From Cesiribacteraceae bacterium YIM B00369 (GTDB lineage: Bacteria > Bacteroidota > Bacteroidia > Cytophagales > Cyclobacteriaceae), in assembly GCA_017948555.1 (NCBI GenBank), contig JAFMYY010000005.1:213899-271783 (forward strand): a stretch of 57,885 nt of DNA, in the 5' to 3' direction. Positions 18,174-27,100 of the stretch are shown in pieces. Position numbers and translations under genes: made by a program. How positions within the stretch are numbered: the stretch's first letter is position 1; each line of letters starts with the position of its first letter. The notes below the pieces were generated by a model, which searched no databases, was not told the DNA's origin, and saw only the letters and a list, made by a program, of their open reading frames with translations.

Positions 18174-18238
18174 TGTGATTTATGTAACATATCAATTTTA
18201 CTGTGTAATATTTTACCCGAAAAACAAAGCCACCTTTG
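18174..18238 (+). promoter_or_regulatory. Promoter P1: shared activator site plus -7 element, for the 18581-22349 operon
   Basis: TGTGATTTATGTAACATA (18174-18191) followed by CCACCTTTG (18230-18238). The site differs from the P2 site in one base of 18. TGTGA-N6-TAACA is one base off the classical CRP-type palindrome TGTGA-N6-TCACA. If transcription begins about five bases after TTTG, the site is centred near -61, the usual class I activator position. Confidence 0.7.
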
Positions 18239-18580
18239 TGGTACCAATAAAAATTGCGCTTTACAACGCATATTTTAGCCCGCCAGTAACGGATAGTTAT
18301 CAAACCTTTTGAAATGAAATATTAAAGTGTGTGCCTTAAAGCCGCCCACACGAAATAAAAGCCTGCACGGCAATTCACCCCCCCCCTTCATAACTTCAGA
18401 TTTTAATCCTGTTATGACACCCCTCTTTTCAAAATTTCATTAACTACACGCCTCACATGCAAAAAAAATGGCGGAGCAGAATCCGGTTGCCAAAACCGGA
18501 ACCTTTACTCCTGAAGCATAGCTGCGAAATTCTGAAAAAGATCACAATTACTTATTAATTAATAACAAACACATCCGGTC

Positions 18581-19138
18581 ATGAACAAATTACTTGCCAT
18601 AGCATTTGCCTTTATATTTATTATTATATTCCACTCAGATGGATTTGCACAGGAAAAATACGGAAGCAGTCTGAATTTAGGTTTGGGAATAGGAGGTTAC
18701 TCCGGCTACTACAAATATACAGGCCGTTCGCTCCCTGTAATTAATATCAACTATGAATTTGATGTAGCGAAAAACTTTACCCTGGCCCCATTTATAAGCT
18801 TTTCTTCTTATTCCGACAGAACCTACTGGGGGCAGAATAAAAGCACTTATACTTACCGCCATACTGTGATTCCTGTTGGTGCAAAAGGAACCTATTATTT
18901 CGACGACCTCTTGGAAGCCCGTTCAGACTGGGATTTCTACCTTGCCGGCTCCTTAGGCTTTGCCCTTTTTCATTCCCGCTGGGATGATGGCTACGGTGGC
19001 GACAGAAACATATATTCAAATGGAAGCCCCCTGTACCTTGACCTGCACATTGGCGCAGAATATCACTTCAATAACAAAGTGGGGGCCTTCCTTGATCTTT
19101 CAACCGGTGTTTCCACCATTGGCATTGCCATTCATTAA
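18581..19138 (+). CDS. Outer-membrane beta-barrel protein
   Basis: 185 residues with signal peptide ending in SDGFAQ. The mature part has amphipathic strands rich in Tyr and Gly (LNLGLGIGGYSGYYKY, LAPFISFSSYSD, WDFYLAGSLGFALF, YLDLHIGAEYHF, VGAFLDLSTGVS) typical of a small outer-membrane barrel, and a GGDRN-type external loop. It is the first gene of an operon with the second DUF3494 lipoprotein (35-base gap) and the OmpA-family protein (11-base gap), driven by promoter P1. It may anchor or partner the downstream lipoprotein; the specific role is unknown. Confidence 0.82.
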   Translation: MNKLLAIAFAFIFIIIFHSDGFAQEKYGSSLNLGLGIGGYSGYYKYTGRSLPVININYEFDVAKNFTLAPFISFSSYSDRTYWGQNKSTYTYRHTVIPVGAKGTYYFDDLLEARSDWDFYLAGSLGFALFHSRWDDGYGGDRNIYSNGSPLYLDLHIGAEYHFNNKVGAFLDLSTGVSTIGIAIH

Positions 19139-19173
19139 CACAGGTGTTTTATTGTAACTTAAAAATTAAATCA

Positions 19174-20259
19174 ATGAAAATAAATAATATAATAACAGTC
19201 CTTGCTATAGCGACGGTGGCAGCTTTTACAGCTTGTGAAAAAGATACCTTCCGGGAAAAACCGGGTGTTTGCCCAATAGTTTTATCCACCAATCCGGAAA
19301 ATGGCGCCAGTGGAGTGCCGCTGGAAAAAATTATTACCGCCACCTTTAATACCAAAATGGACCCGAAAACCATTAATGAAAGCTCCTTTACACTAACCGG
19401 AGAAAGTGAACTAGCTGGTACAGTCACTTATAATGACGAAAACAGGAGGCTTAATTTTGTTCCCGATAATCCATTAGCACCCGGAACCTCCTGGTCTGCA
19501 CGCATAGCTACTACGGTTAAAGATGAGCATGGAAACGCATTACAAACCGATTATATATGGAGCTTTACCACCGGAACCGCTACAGCACCTTCTGCAAATG
19601 GGGTGAACCTTAACAGTGTTGCCGGTTTCGGAATTTTTGCCGGCGCAGGGATCAGTAATAATGCTGGTTTTAGTGAGATACGGAATCTTAATATTGGCAT
19701 TACGCCGGGTGTGCGCTCTGCAGTTACCGGTTTTCCTCCTGCCATTGTTGTAAACGGAGCCATATTTGCCTCCGGCGATGCATCTCCTGACGGAGTTTCT
19801 GATATGCTTATTCAGGCCAAACAGGATTTAATTGATGCCTATTTGTACGCTGAAAGTGCTGTTTCTCCGGCACCTGCCACAGTAGCAGGCGACCAGGGTG
19901 GAAAAACGCTGGCCCCGGGCATTTACAAATCTACCTCTACCCTGCTCATTCAATCGGGCGACCTTACGCTGGATGCACAGGGTGATGAGAATGCAGTATG
20001 GATTTTCCAGATTGCAGCGGACTTTACTACAGTAGGTGGTGCAGGTGGCAGTGTAATTCTTAAAGGAGGCGCGCAGGCCAAAAATGTTTACTGGCAAACA
20101 GGCAGCTCAGCAACTATTGGAGATTATACTTCCTTCCATGGAAATGTGCTCGCCTTAACCTCCATTACCCTGAACTCAGGTGCTACAGCGACAGGGCGAA
20201 TGCTGGCCAGAAACGGATCAGTAGTTATGACAAATAACAATATTATAGAAAAGCCTTAA
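19174..20259 (+). CDS. DUF3494 (ice-binding-like) lipoprotein, second copy
   Basis: 361 residues from the ATG at 19174, which gives a clean lipoprotein signal MKINNIITVLAIATVAAFTAC (Cys21) followed by EKD; the frame also opens ten codons earlier. Residues ~35-140 are a Big_5/Ig-like domain (STNPENGASGVPLEKIITATF, then NTKMDPKTI), and residues ~155-361 a DUF3494 solenoid (SVAGFGIFAGAGISN, VWIFQIAADFT, LKGGAQAKNVYWQTGSS). The order matches the copy at 16531-17697, but this one lacks the acidic linker and diverges in the solenoid. Middle gene of the P1 operon. An ice-binding or adhesive surface role is inferred from family only. Confidence 0.9.
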   Translation: MKINNIITVLAIATVAAFTACEKDTFREKPGVCPIVLSTNPENGASGVPLEKIITATFNTKMDPKTINESSFTLTGESELAGTVTYNDENRRLNFVPDNPLAPGTSWSARIATTVKDEHGNALQTDYIWSFTTGTATAPSANGVNLNSVAGFGIFAGAGISNNAGFSEIRNLNIGITPGVRSAVTGFPPAIVVNGAIFASGDASPDGVSDMLIQAKQDLIDAYLYAESAVSPAPATVAGDQGGKTLAPGIYKSTSTLLIQSGDLTLDAQGDENAVWIFQIAADFTTVGGAGGSVILKGGAQAKNVYWQTGSSATIGDYTSFHGNVLALTSITLNSGATATGRMLARNGSVVMTNNNIIEKP

Positions 20260-20270
20260 TCCTTAAAATT

Positions 20271-22349
20271 ATGATATCAGGTAACTACAATAACAATATT
20301 AATAACCTAAACATTAATAATATCAATAACACTAAAAGCCGCAATATACCTGGATTTGGCAGGATTTGCTCCCCCTTTGGGGGGATAGTCAGCAGCCTTG
20401 CTGTTGCAATTATCATGGCAGGTGGTCCTTTGACTTCCCTGCAGGCCCAGGAAACATTGCAGCCACAGTTCACTCAGCCCGGGTGGTGGTTTGGTGGTGC
20501 GGCTGCTGCAAACTATAATTTTTTTACCGGCTCCACACAGCATCTGAATGCTGGTTTAACGCCTCCTGTTGCTTTTCATAAGGGCAAAGGTACTGGTTTA
20601 TATCTTGCTCCCCTGGTGGAATACCGTCGGCCTGGCTCCAAATGGGGAGTAATGCTCCAGACAGGATATGACAGCCGCAGAGGATCTTTTGAAACACAAA
20701 CCACTCCCTGTAACTGCCCGGCAGACTTAACGACCAGGCTTGGGTATATTACGGTGGAACCAGGCCTGCGCTTTTCCCCTTTTAAATCCGGCTTTTATGT
20801 TATGGCAGGCCCACGCATGGCATTCAACATCAATAAGTCATTCACTTACCAGCTGGGAACCAATCCGGATTTTACAGACCAACCTATCAGCGAACCGGTA
20901 AATGGAGATTTTGATAATGTAAACAAAGTACTTCTTTCAATGCAGTTTGGAGCAGGTTACGATATTCCATTGCTGGCAGAAGAAAAACAAAACCAGGTGA
21001 TATTATCTCCCTTTATTGCTTTCCAGCCTTACTTTGGCCAGTCTCCACGTTCTTTAGATACCTGGTCGGTGAGTACACTAAGGACGGGTGTAGCCATTAA
21101 GCTTGGGCGTGGAAAGCTGATTCCCGCTAAAGCTTTGAGCACTGCTTCGGTACAGTTTACGGTTAATTCACCGGAAAATATCCCGGTGAACCGCAGGGTA
21201 AGAGAAACATTCCCGCTTCGCAACTATGTGTTCTTTGACCAGGGTTCAAACGAAATTCCGGAACGGTATGTAACCCTTCGTCCGGACCAGGTAAAGGAAT
21301 TTAAAGAAGACCAGCTTGAAGTATTTACACCTAAAGAACTCTCAGGTCGTTCCGACCGTGAAATGACTGTTTATTATAATGTCATCAATATCCTGGGAGA
21401 CCGTATGGGCAGGAATCCTTCTTCCACCATTACTCTGGTAGGTTCTTCGGAAAACGGTCCGCAGGAAGGCAAAGCAATGGCAGAAAAAATCAAAACTTAC
21501 CTGGTTAATATCTTTGCCATCGATGCTTCCCGCATTAGCATTACCGGCCGCGATAAACCAAAACTGCCTTCCGGAAAGCCTGATGGAACTAAAGAACTTG
21601 ACCTTTTACGTGAAGATGACCGTCGTGTGTCGGTTGAAAGCAGTTCTACTGCCCTGCTGATGGAATTCCAGAGTGGACCTGATGCGCCATTGAAGCCGGT
21701 GAAATTTACCGCTGTGCAGCAGGCACCTCCTGACAGTTACCTGACCTTTACAGCCGCAGGGGCAGATAAAGCCTTTTCATTATGGTCTCTGGAGGTGATG
21801 GATGAAGATGGGAAAGTACAGTATTTCGGACCATACTTTCAGGAAACTGTCAGTTTGCCGGGGAAAACAATCTTAGGTAACCGCCCCAAAGGCACATACA
21901 AGGTTACAATGGTAGGAAATGGCAGAAAAGGCAGTGAGCTGAGGCAGGAAAAAATCGTTAACATGGTCCTGTGGACACCGGACAAAGACGAAGAAGGATT
22001 GAGGTATAGTGTGATTTATGAATTTAATGAATCTAAAGCGACCGGTACTTATGAAAAATACCTGAAAGATATTGTAGCGCCTGAAATACCTGAAAATGGC
22101 ACAGTGATCATCCATGGCCATACCGACATTATTGGTGAGGAAGCCAGTAACCAGCAATTATCACTTGCAAGGGCTAACAATGTGAAGGAGATTCTGGAGA
22201 GTAGTCTTTCCGGAACCGGCAGAAAAGATGTGAACTTTAAAGTAACAGGGTTTGGCGAAGACCAGTTCGCCTCCCCGTTCGGAAATAAATATCCTGAAGA
22301 ACGGTTTTATAACAGAACTGTAATTATTGACATTATTCCTGCAAAATAA
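20271..22349 (+). CDS. OmpA-family outer-membrane protein with N-terminal barrel
   Basis: 692 residues. The N-terminus is odd: some 20 residues made mainly of Asn/Ile from an AAT-rich repeat stretch, then a signal-like segment (SSLAVAIIMAGGPLTSLQAQ), so translation may start later than the ATG used here. Residues ~60-285 look like an outer-membrane barrel. Residues ~315-455 contain an OmpA-like fold (FFDQGSNEIPERY, ITLVGSSENGPQEG, RISITGRDKPKLPSG, DRRVSVE), and ~575-690 a second, canonical OmpA domain (VIIHGHTDIIGEEASNQQLS, VTGFGEDQF, NRTVIIDI) that should bind peptidoglycan. Last gene of the P1 operon; a perfect terminator follows. Tethers this surface module to the cell wall. Confidence 0.88.
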   Translation: MISGNYNNNINNLNINNINNTKSRNIPGFGRICSPFGGIVSSLAVAIIMAGGPLTSLQAQETLQPQFTQPGWWFGGAAAANYNFFTGSTQHLNAGLTPPVAFHKGKGTGLYLAPLVEYRRPGSKWGVMLQTGYDSRRGSFETQTTPCNCPADLTTRLGYITVEPGLRFSPFKSGFYVMAGPRMAFNINKSFTYQLGTNPDFTDQPISEPVNGDFDNVNKVLLSMQFGAGYDIPLLAEEKQNQVILSPFIAFQPYFGQSPRSLDTWSVSTLRTGVAIKLGRGKLIPAKALSTASVQFTVNSPENIPVNRRVRETFPLRNYVFFDQGSNEIPERYVTLRPDQVKEFKEDQLEVFTPKELSGRSDREMTVYYNVINILGDRMGRNPSSTITLVGSSENGPQEGKAMAEKIKTYLVNIFAIDASRISITGRDKPKLPSGKPDGTKELDLLREDDRRVSVESSSTALLMEFQSGPDAPLKPVKFTAVQQAPPDSYLTFTAAGADKAFSLWSLEVMDEDGKVQYFGPYFQETVSLPGKTILGNRPKGTYKVTMVGNGRKGSELRQEKIVNMVLWTPDKDEEGLRYSVIYEFNESKATGTYEKYLKDIVAPEIPENGTVIIHGHTDIIGEEASNQQLSLARANNVKEILESSLSGTGRKDVNFKVTGFGEDQFASPFGNKYPEERFYNRTVIIDIIPAK

Positions 22350-22378
22350 AGCATCAGGGATACAAAACCTTTATTTAA

Positions 22379-22420
22379 AACAGACTACCTGAAATTAATC
22401 AGGTAGTCTGTTCTTTTTTT
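22379..22420 (+). terminator. Terminator of the 18581-22349 operon
   Basis: Perfect 14-bp hairpin (AACAGACTACCTGA with TCAGGTAGTCTGTT, loop AATTAA) followed by TTCTTTTTTT. Confidence 0.92.
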
Positions 22421-22525
22421 CTCACCTTTAGTCCTTCAGCAGGTTCAGGATGGGGTTAAAAACAGAACCTATATAAATTTTACCCGTCTTAAAAAAACGG
22501 TTCTTTTAAAAAGAACTAATTATCA

Positions 22526-23677
22526 ATGAATTTAAAAAAAACCGAATTTTCTACTCTTATGCAAGAGCCCGGGACAGGAAGAAAAAATAACAGGAAAATA
22601 AAAGAACTGATAGAACTGAATGATGAGCTGGAAAACTATTTCAGGAATACCATAATTCCGCAGCTTTTTGTAGATGCAAATTTAATACTCCGCAAGTTTA
22701 CCCCTCCTGCCATGAAGCAATTCAGCTTTGATGAAACGCATATTGGCCGGCCAATGGAAGATATGATTGATAATATCCGCTATTCGACCATTGTAGAAAA
22801 CATTCAGGAAGTAATCCGGACCGAAGAAATATTCGAAAAGGAAATCCAGACCACAGATATGCGCTGGTTCCAGATGAATATTATCCCTTACCTTGTGAAA
22901 AAGGAAAACAGGACCAATGGAGTAATAATTACCTTTGTGGACATTACCGACCGCATGAAGGTTTTAAAAGAGCTGGAGCGCTTAAATGCAGCCCACGAAA
23001 CATTTATATATTCTGTTTCGCATGACCTTAAAGGTCCTTTGGCCAATATAGAAGGGCTCGTTCAGCACCTGGTTAAATCATCGGGAGAAATAGCTGAGAA
23101 AATGGGAGAAGACACCCGGAGGCAAAAATATATCGCGGATCTACTCGACCGTTCTGTTAAATCAATGAGGGATATCCTTAATGAGCTTTCTGAAGTTGTA
23201 AAAATTGAACAGAACTTCAAGGAACATGTGGAAACTGTTTACTTTGAAAACATTCTTCCGGAGGTGGAGATGATGATTAAAGGTAAAATCATTGAAAGTC
23301 AGGCCACGATCAATTATGATATTCAGGTGCGTGAAACAAAATTCTCCCGGAAAAACCTCAGAAGCATATTCTATAACCTCATCAGTAATGGCATAAAATA
23401 CCAGAGACAGGGAATACCGCCGGAAATTTCCATAAAAACCGGTATAAAAAATGGAATGCTGCACATTTCCGTTTCTGACAACGGGACCGGAATTCCTGAA
23501 GATAAACAAAAACTAATTTTCACCCCTTTTACCCGCCTCGAAAAAAACGTTGAAGGAACAGGTATAGGTTTGTACCTGGTAAAGAAAATTGTGGAGAATG
23601 AAGGCGGAAGGATTGTCTTAAGCAGCAAACCGGGAGAGGGATCACAATTCGATATTTATCTCCAAATAAAAGAGTAA
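22526..23677 (+). CDS. PAS-domain sensor histidine kinase
   Basis: 383 residues, no membrane segments, so a cytoplasmic sensor. Residues ~35-145 form a PAS domain of the type often fused to CheB/CheR proteins (IPQLFVDANLILRKFTPPA, ending in the FVDITDR motif). HisKA follows with the phosphoacceptor His166 in YSVSHDLKGPL, then an ATP-binding domain: N box NLISNGIKYQRQG, G1 VSDNGTGIP, F box FTPFTRLE, G2 GTGIGLYLVK. No response regulator gene is adjacent, so its partner is elsewhere. It starts 105 bases after the terminator of the surface operon and is transcribed separately. Confidence 0.92.
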   Translation: MNLKKTEFSTLMQEPGTGRKNNRKIKELIELNDELENYFRNTIIPQLFVDANLILRKFTPPAMKQFSFDETHIGRPMEDMIDNIRYSTIVENIQEVIRTEEIFEKEIQTTDMRWFQMNIIPYLVKKENRTNGVIITFVDITDRMKVLKELERLNAAHETFIYSVSHDLKGPLANIEGLVQHLVKSSGEIAEKMGEDTRRQKYIADLLDRSVKSMRDILNELSEVVKIEQNFKEHVETVYFENILPEVEMMIKGKIIESQATINYDIQVRETKFSRKNLRSIFYNLISNGIKYQRQGIPPEISIKTGIKNGMLHISVSDNGTGIPEDKQKLIFTPFTRLEKNVEGTGIGLYLVKKIVENEGGRIVLSSKPGEGSQFDIYLQIKE

Positions 23678-24130
23678 TTCCAATCAAAAGATGGTCCTGT
23701 TGCTGTAACAGCCTCAGGATTTTCAGGACAGACTTCAAATCCACTTTTACCCGGACTTTCTGTCTTTTCCTGCCGGTATGCCGGTAATCTTTAACAGTTC
23801 GTCAAAATTAAAAAATCCCCCCCGGCAGGTAATTAAAGGCCTTCCTGAAATCTATTGCGGATTCTGTCAAAGCTTTTAAATCAATAAGTTAATGTAAAAC
23901 CAACAGCAAGATAGTTTGAATTATTTATTTCATTATTGTTAAAGTGCCTTCTTAGCTTCCTGAAACCTGTAAAAGATTGTTTCTCCCAACTACTGCACCG
24001 ACGGGCACCTGAAATAAGTAGCTGATCCTGTGTATAATCAAATCAGGGCAAATTCTCCTTATCCCAACCTCCTGCTTATTCAGTTTTTGAAATTTAAAGC
24101 GTACCTTTGTAGCTGGAAAAAAAAATAATC
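23678..24130. other. Intergenic region upstream of purL
   Basis: About 450 bases, no gene. It holds the likely purL promoter at its right end. No purine riboswitch-like three-way junction was recognised. Confidence 0.5.
24102..24109 (+). promoter_or_regulatory. Likely purL -7 promoter element
   Basis: TACCTTTG matches the Bacteroidota -7 consensus TAnnTTTG exactly, 22 bases before the purL ATG. A TTTTTG lies upstream at 24084-24089 but closer than the usual -33 spacing, so only the -7 call is supported. Confidence 0.5.
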
Positions 24131-27100
24131 ATGCTTCACTTCTTCTATAGTCAGACTGAAAAAATTTTTGCCGTACAAAGCGTGCAGGAACTAAGCGCTA
24201 CAGACATTTCAAAACTTGAATGGCTTTTCGGTAATGCTGAATTAAAACCGGAAACCAACCTGAGCGGATTCTTTGTGGGTCCACGGGCTGCCATGATTAC
24301 TCCGTGGAGTACCAATGCCGTGGAAATTACCCAAAACATGGGTATTCAGGGGATTATCAGGATAGAAGAGTTTAAAATAGCAGAAGAAGATTCCGCTGAT
24401 TTTGACCCAATGCTTTCTCAGAAGTATAAAGGGCTCAGTCAGGACATTTTTACTATCAACATTGAGCCTGAGCCGGTGCTTCCGGTCACAGACATTGCAG
24501 CTTATAACAAGCAGGAAGGGCTTTCGCTCAGCGATGAAGAAGTGGAGTACCTGAACCAGCTTGCAGAAAGGCTTGGCAGGCCGTTAACCGATTCCGAAGT
24601 ATTCGGATTTTCACAGGTAAATTCAGAGCATTGCCGCCATAAAATTTTTAATGGGAAGTTTGTGATTGATGGCGAGGAGAAACCCATGTCTCTCTTTAAA
24701 TTAATCCGCAAGACATCTGAAGCAAACCCTAACGACATTGTATCTGCCTACAAAGATAACGTTGCCTTTATTAAGGGACCTGTAGTGCAGCAGTTTGCGC
24801 CAAAACGTGCAGATGTACCTGATTTTTACCAGGTAAGCGATTTTGAATCGGTTATTTCCATAAAAGCAGAAACGCATAACTTCCCCACCACGGTAGAACC
24901 TTTTAATGGTGCTGCCACAGGTTCCGGCGGTGAGATCCGGGACAGGCTGGCAGGTGGCCAGGGAGCCCTCCCGCTTGCCGGAACAGCTGTGTATATGACA
25001 GCCCTTTCGCGCCTGGAAAAGGACCGCCCCTGGGAAAAGGCCACACAGGAAAGAAAGTGGCTTTATCAGACTCCAATGGATATCCTGATAAAAGCATCTA
25101 ACGGAGCTACAGATTTTGGTAATAAATTCGGACAGCCCCTTATTACAGGCTCGGTTTTAACCTTCGAGCACGACGAAAAAGCAGATGCACTGGAAGCCCC
25201 CAGGAAATTAGGATACGACAAAGTAATAATGCTTGCCGGCGGTGTTGGCTACGGAAAAGCAAGCCAGGCGCAGAAAAAGCACCCGAAAACAGGCGATAAA
25301 ATTGTAATACTTGGCGGTGAGAACTACCGCATTGGCATGGGCGGTGCCGCTGTATCCTCTGCCGACACCGGTGAGCATGGCTCAGGAATTACGTTAAATG
25401 CTATCCAGCGCTCCAATCCGGAGATGCAGAAACGTGCCGCGAATGCTATCCGTGGCATGGTGGAGAGTGAGCAGAATCTTATTGTTTCCATCCATGATCA
25501 TGGTGCCGGTGGGCACTTAAACTGCCTTTCTGAATTAGTGGAAGAAACAGGCGGTAAAATAGATCTGGATAAACTTCCTGTAGGTGACCCTACCCTTTCT
25601 GCAAAAGAAATTATAGGGAATGAATCGCAGGAGCGGATGGGGCTGGTAATAAGTGAAAAAGATATTGCAACCCTGCAGAAAATAGCAGAAAGGGAACGTT
25701 CTCCCATGTATACTGTCGGTGATGTAACCGGAGACCGCCGCTTTACTTTTGAGTCAGCAACAACAGGCAAAAAGCCTATGGATCTGGAGCTTAGCGATAT
25801 GTTCGGAAGTTCGCCTAAAGTGGTAATGCATGACACATCGGTTTCAAGACCCTACCAGCCTGTAACTTATGATAAAAGCCGGGTTTATAATTACCTCGAG
25901 CAGGTATTACAACTGGAAGCTGTAGCCTGTAAAGACTGGTTAACGAATAAGGTGGACCGTTGTGTGGGTGGCCGTGTGGCTAAACAACAATGTGCAGGCC
26001 CGTTACAATTGCCCCTGAACAACTGTGGGGTAATGGCGCTGGACTACCAGGGCAAAGAGGGTATTGCCACCTCAGTTGGCCATGCTCCTGTTTCGGCACT
26101 GATTGATCCGGCAGCAGGTAGCCGCAATGCTATTGGCGAATCCCTGTCAAACATTGTATGGGCTCCTTTGAAGGAAGGCCTGAAAAGTGTATCTCTTTCA
26201 GCCAACTGGATGTGGGCATCTAAAAACCCCGGAGAAGATGCCCGTTTATACAAAGCAGTTGAAGCCTGTTCGGATTTTGCTATTGCCCTGGGCATTAACA
26301 TTCCTACAGGAAAGGACTCGCTTTCCATGAAACAGAAATATAAAAATGAGGATGTTATTGCACCTGGTACGGTAATTATTTCAGCAGGAGGAAACTGCAG
26401 CGATGTACGCAAAGTGGTGGAGCCTGTGTTGCAGAAGGATGGTGGAAATATCTACTATATTAATCTTTCGAATGATTCCTGGAAATTAGGCGGCTCCTCT
26501 TTTGCTCAGGTAGTCAATAAAATAGGAAATGAAACCCCGGATGTTACCGATGCCTCCCTGTTCAGGAATGCCTTTAACACCTTGCAGCAGTTAATTAAAG
26601 AAGATAAGATTGCTGCAGGCCATGATATTGGCAGTGGCGGTTTAATTACAACCCTGCTGGAGATGTGTTTTGCTGACAATAAACTTGGTGCTGATATTGA
26701 TTTAAGCTCTCTGGGCGAAGCGGACACCATTAAAGTGCTGTTTGCAGAAAACATTGGAGTTGTGTTCCAGGCACTGGCAGAGGTGGAAGAAACCTTAAAA
26801 GAGAATGGAGTTCCCTTTTATAAAATAGGCAGCAGTACCTCTGTTGGTACTCTTGAACTGAAAAACGGAGCCGATGCTTACAGCTTTGATATTGCTCAAC
26901 TCAGGGATACATGGTTTAAAACATCCTACCTGCTGGACATAAAGCAAAGTGGTGCTGTAAGTGCTAAAGAGCGTTACGACAACTACAAAAATCACGAACT
27001 GATCTACAGATTCCCTGAAGGATTCAACGGCAGGAAACCGGATATAGATCACTCCAAACCAAGGATTAAGGCAGCTATTATCCGTGAAAAAGGAAGTAAC

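Larger units (their letters stand above)
17698..18580. other. Divergent regulatory region between the two DUF3494 units
   Basis: 883 bases with no gene. It carries promoter P3 (17825-17889, minus) and promoter P1 (18174-18238, plus), so each transcript has a leader: about 120 bases for the minus gene and about 335 bases for the plus operon. The plus leader contains a C-run (around 18380) and a 7-bp hairpin TCCGGTT/AACCGGA at 18482-18500. Confidence 0.7.
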
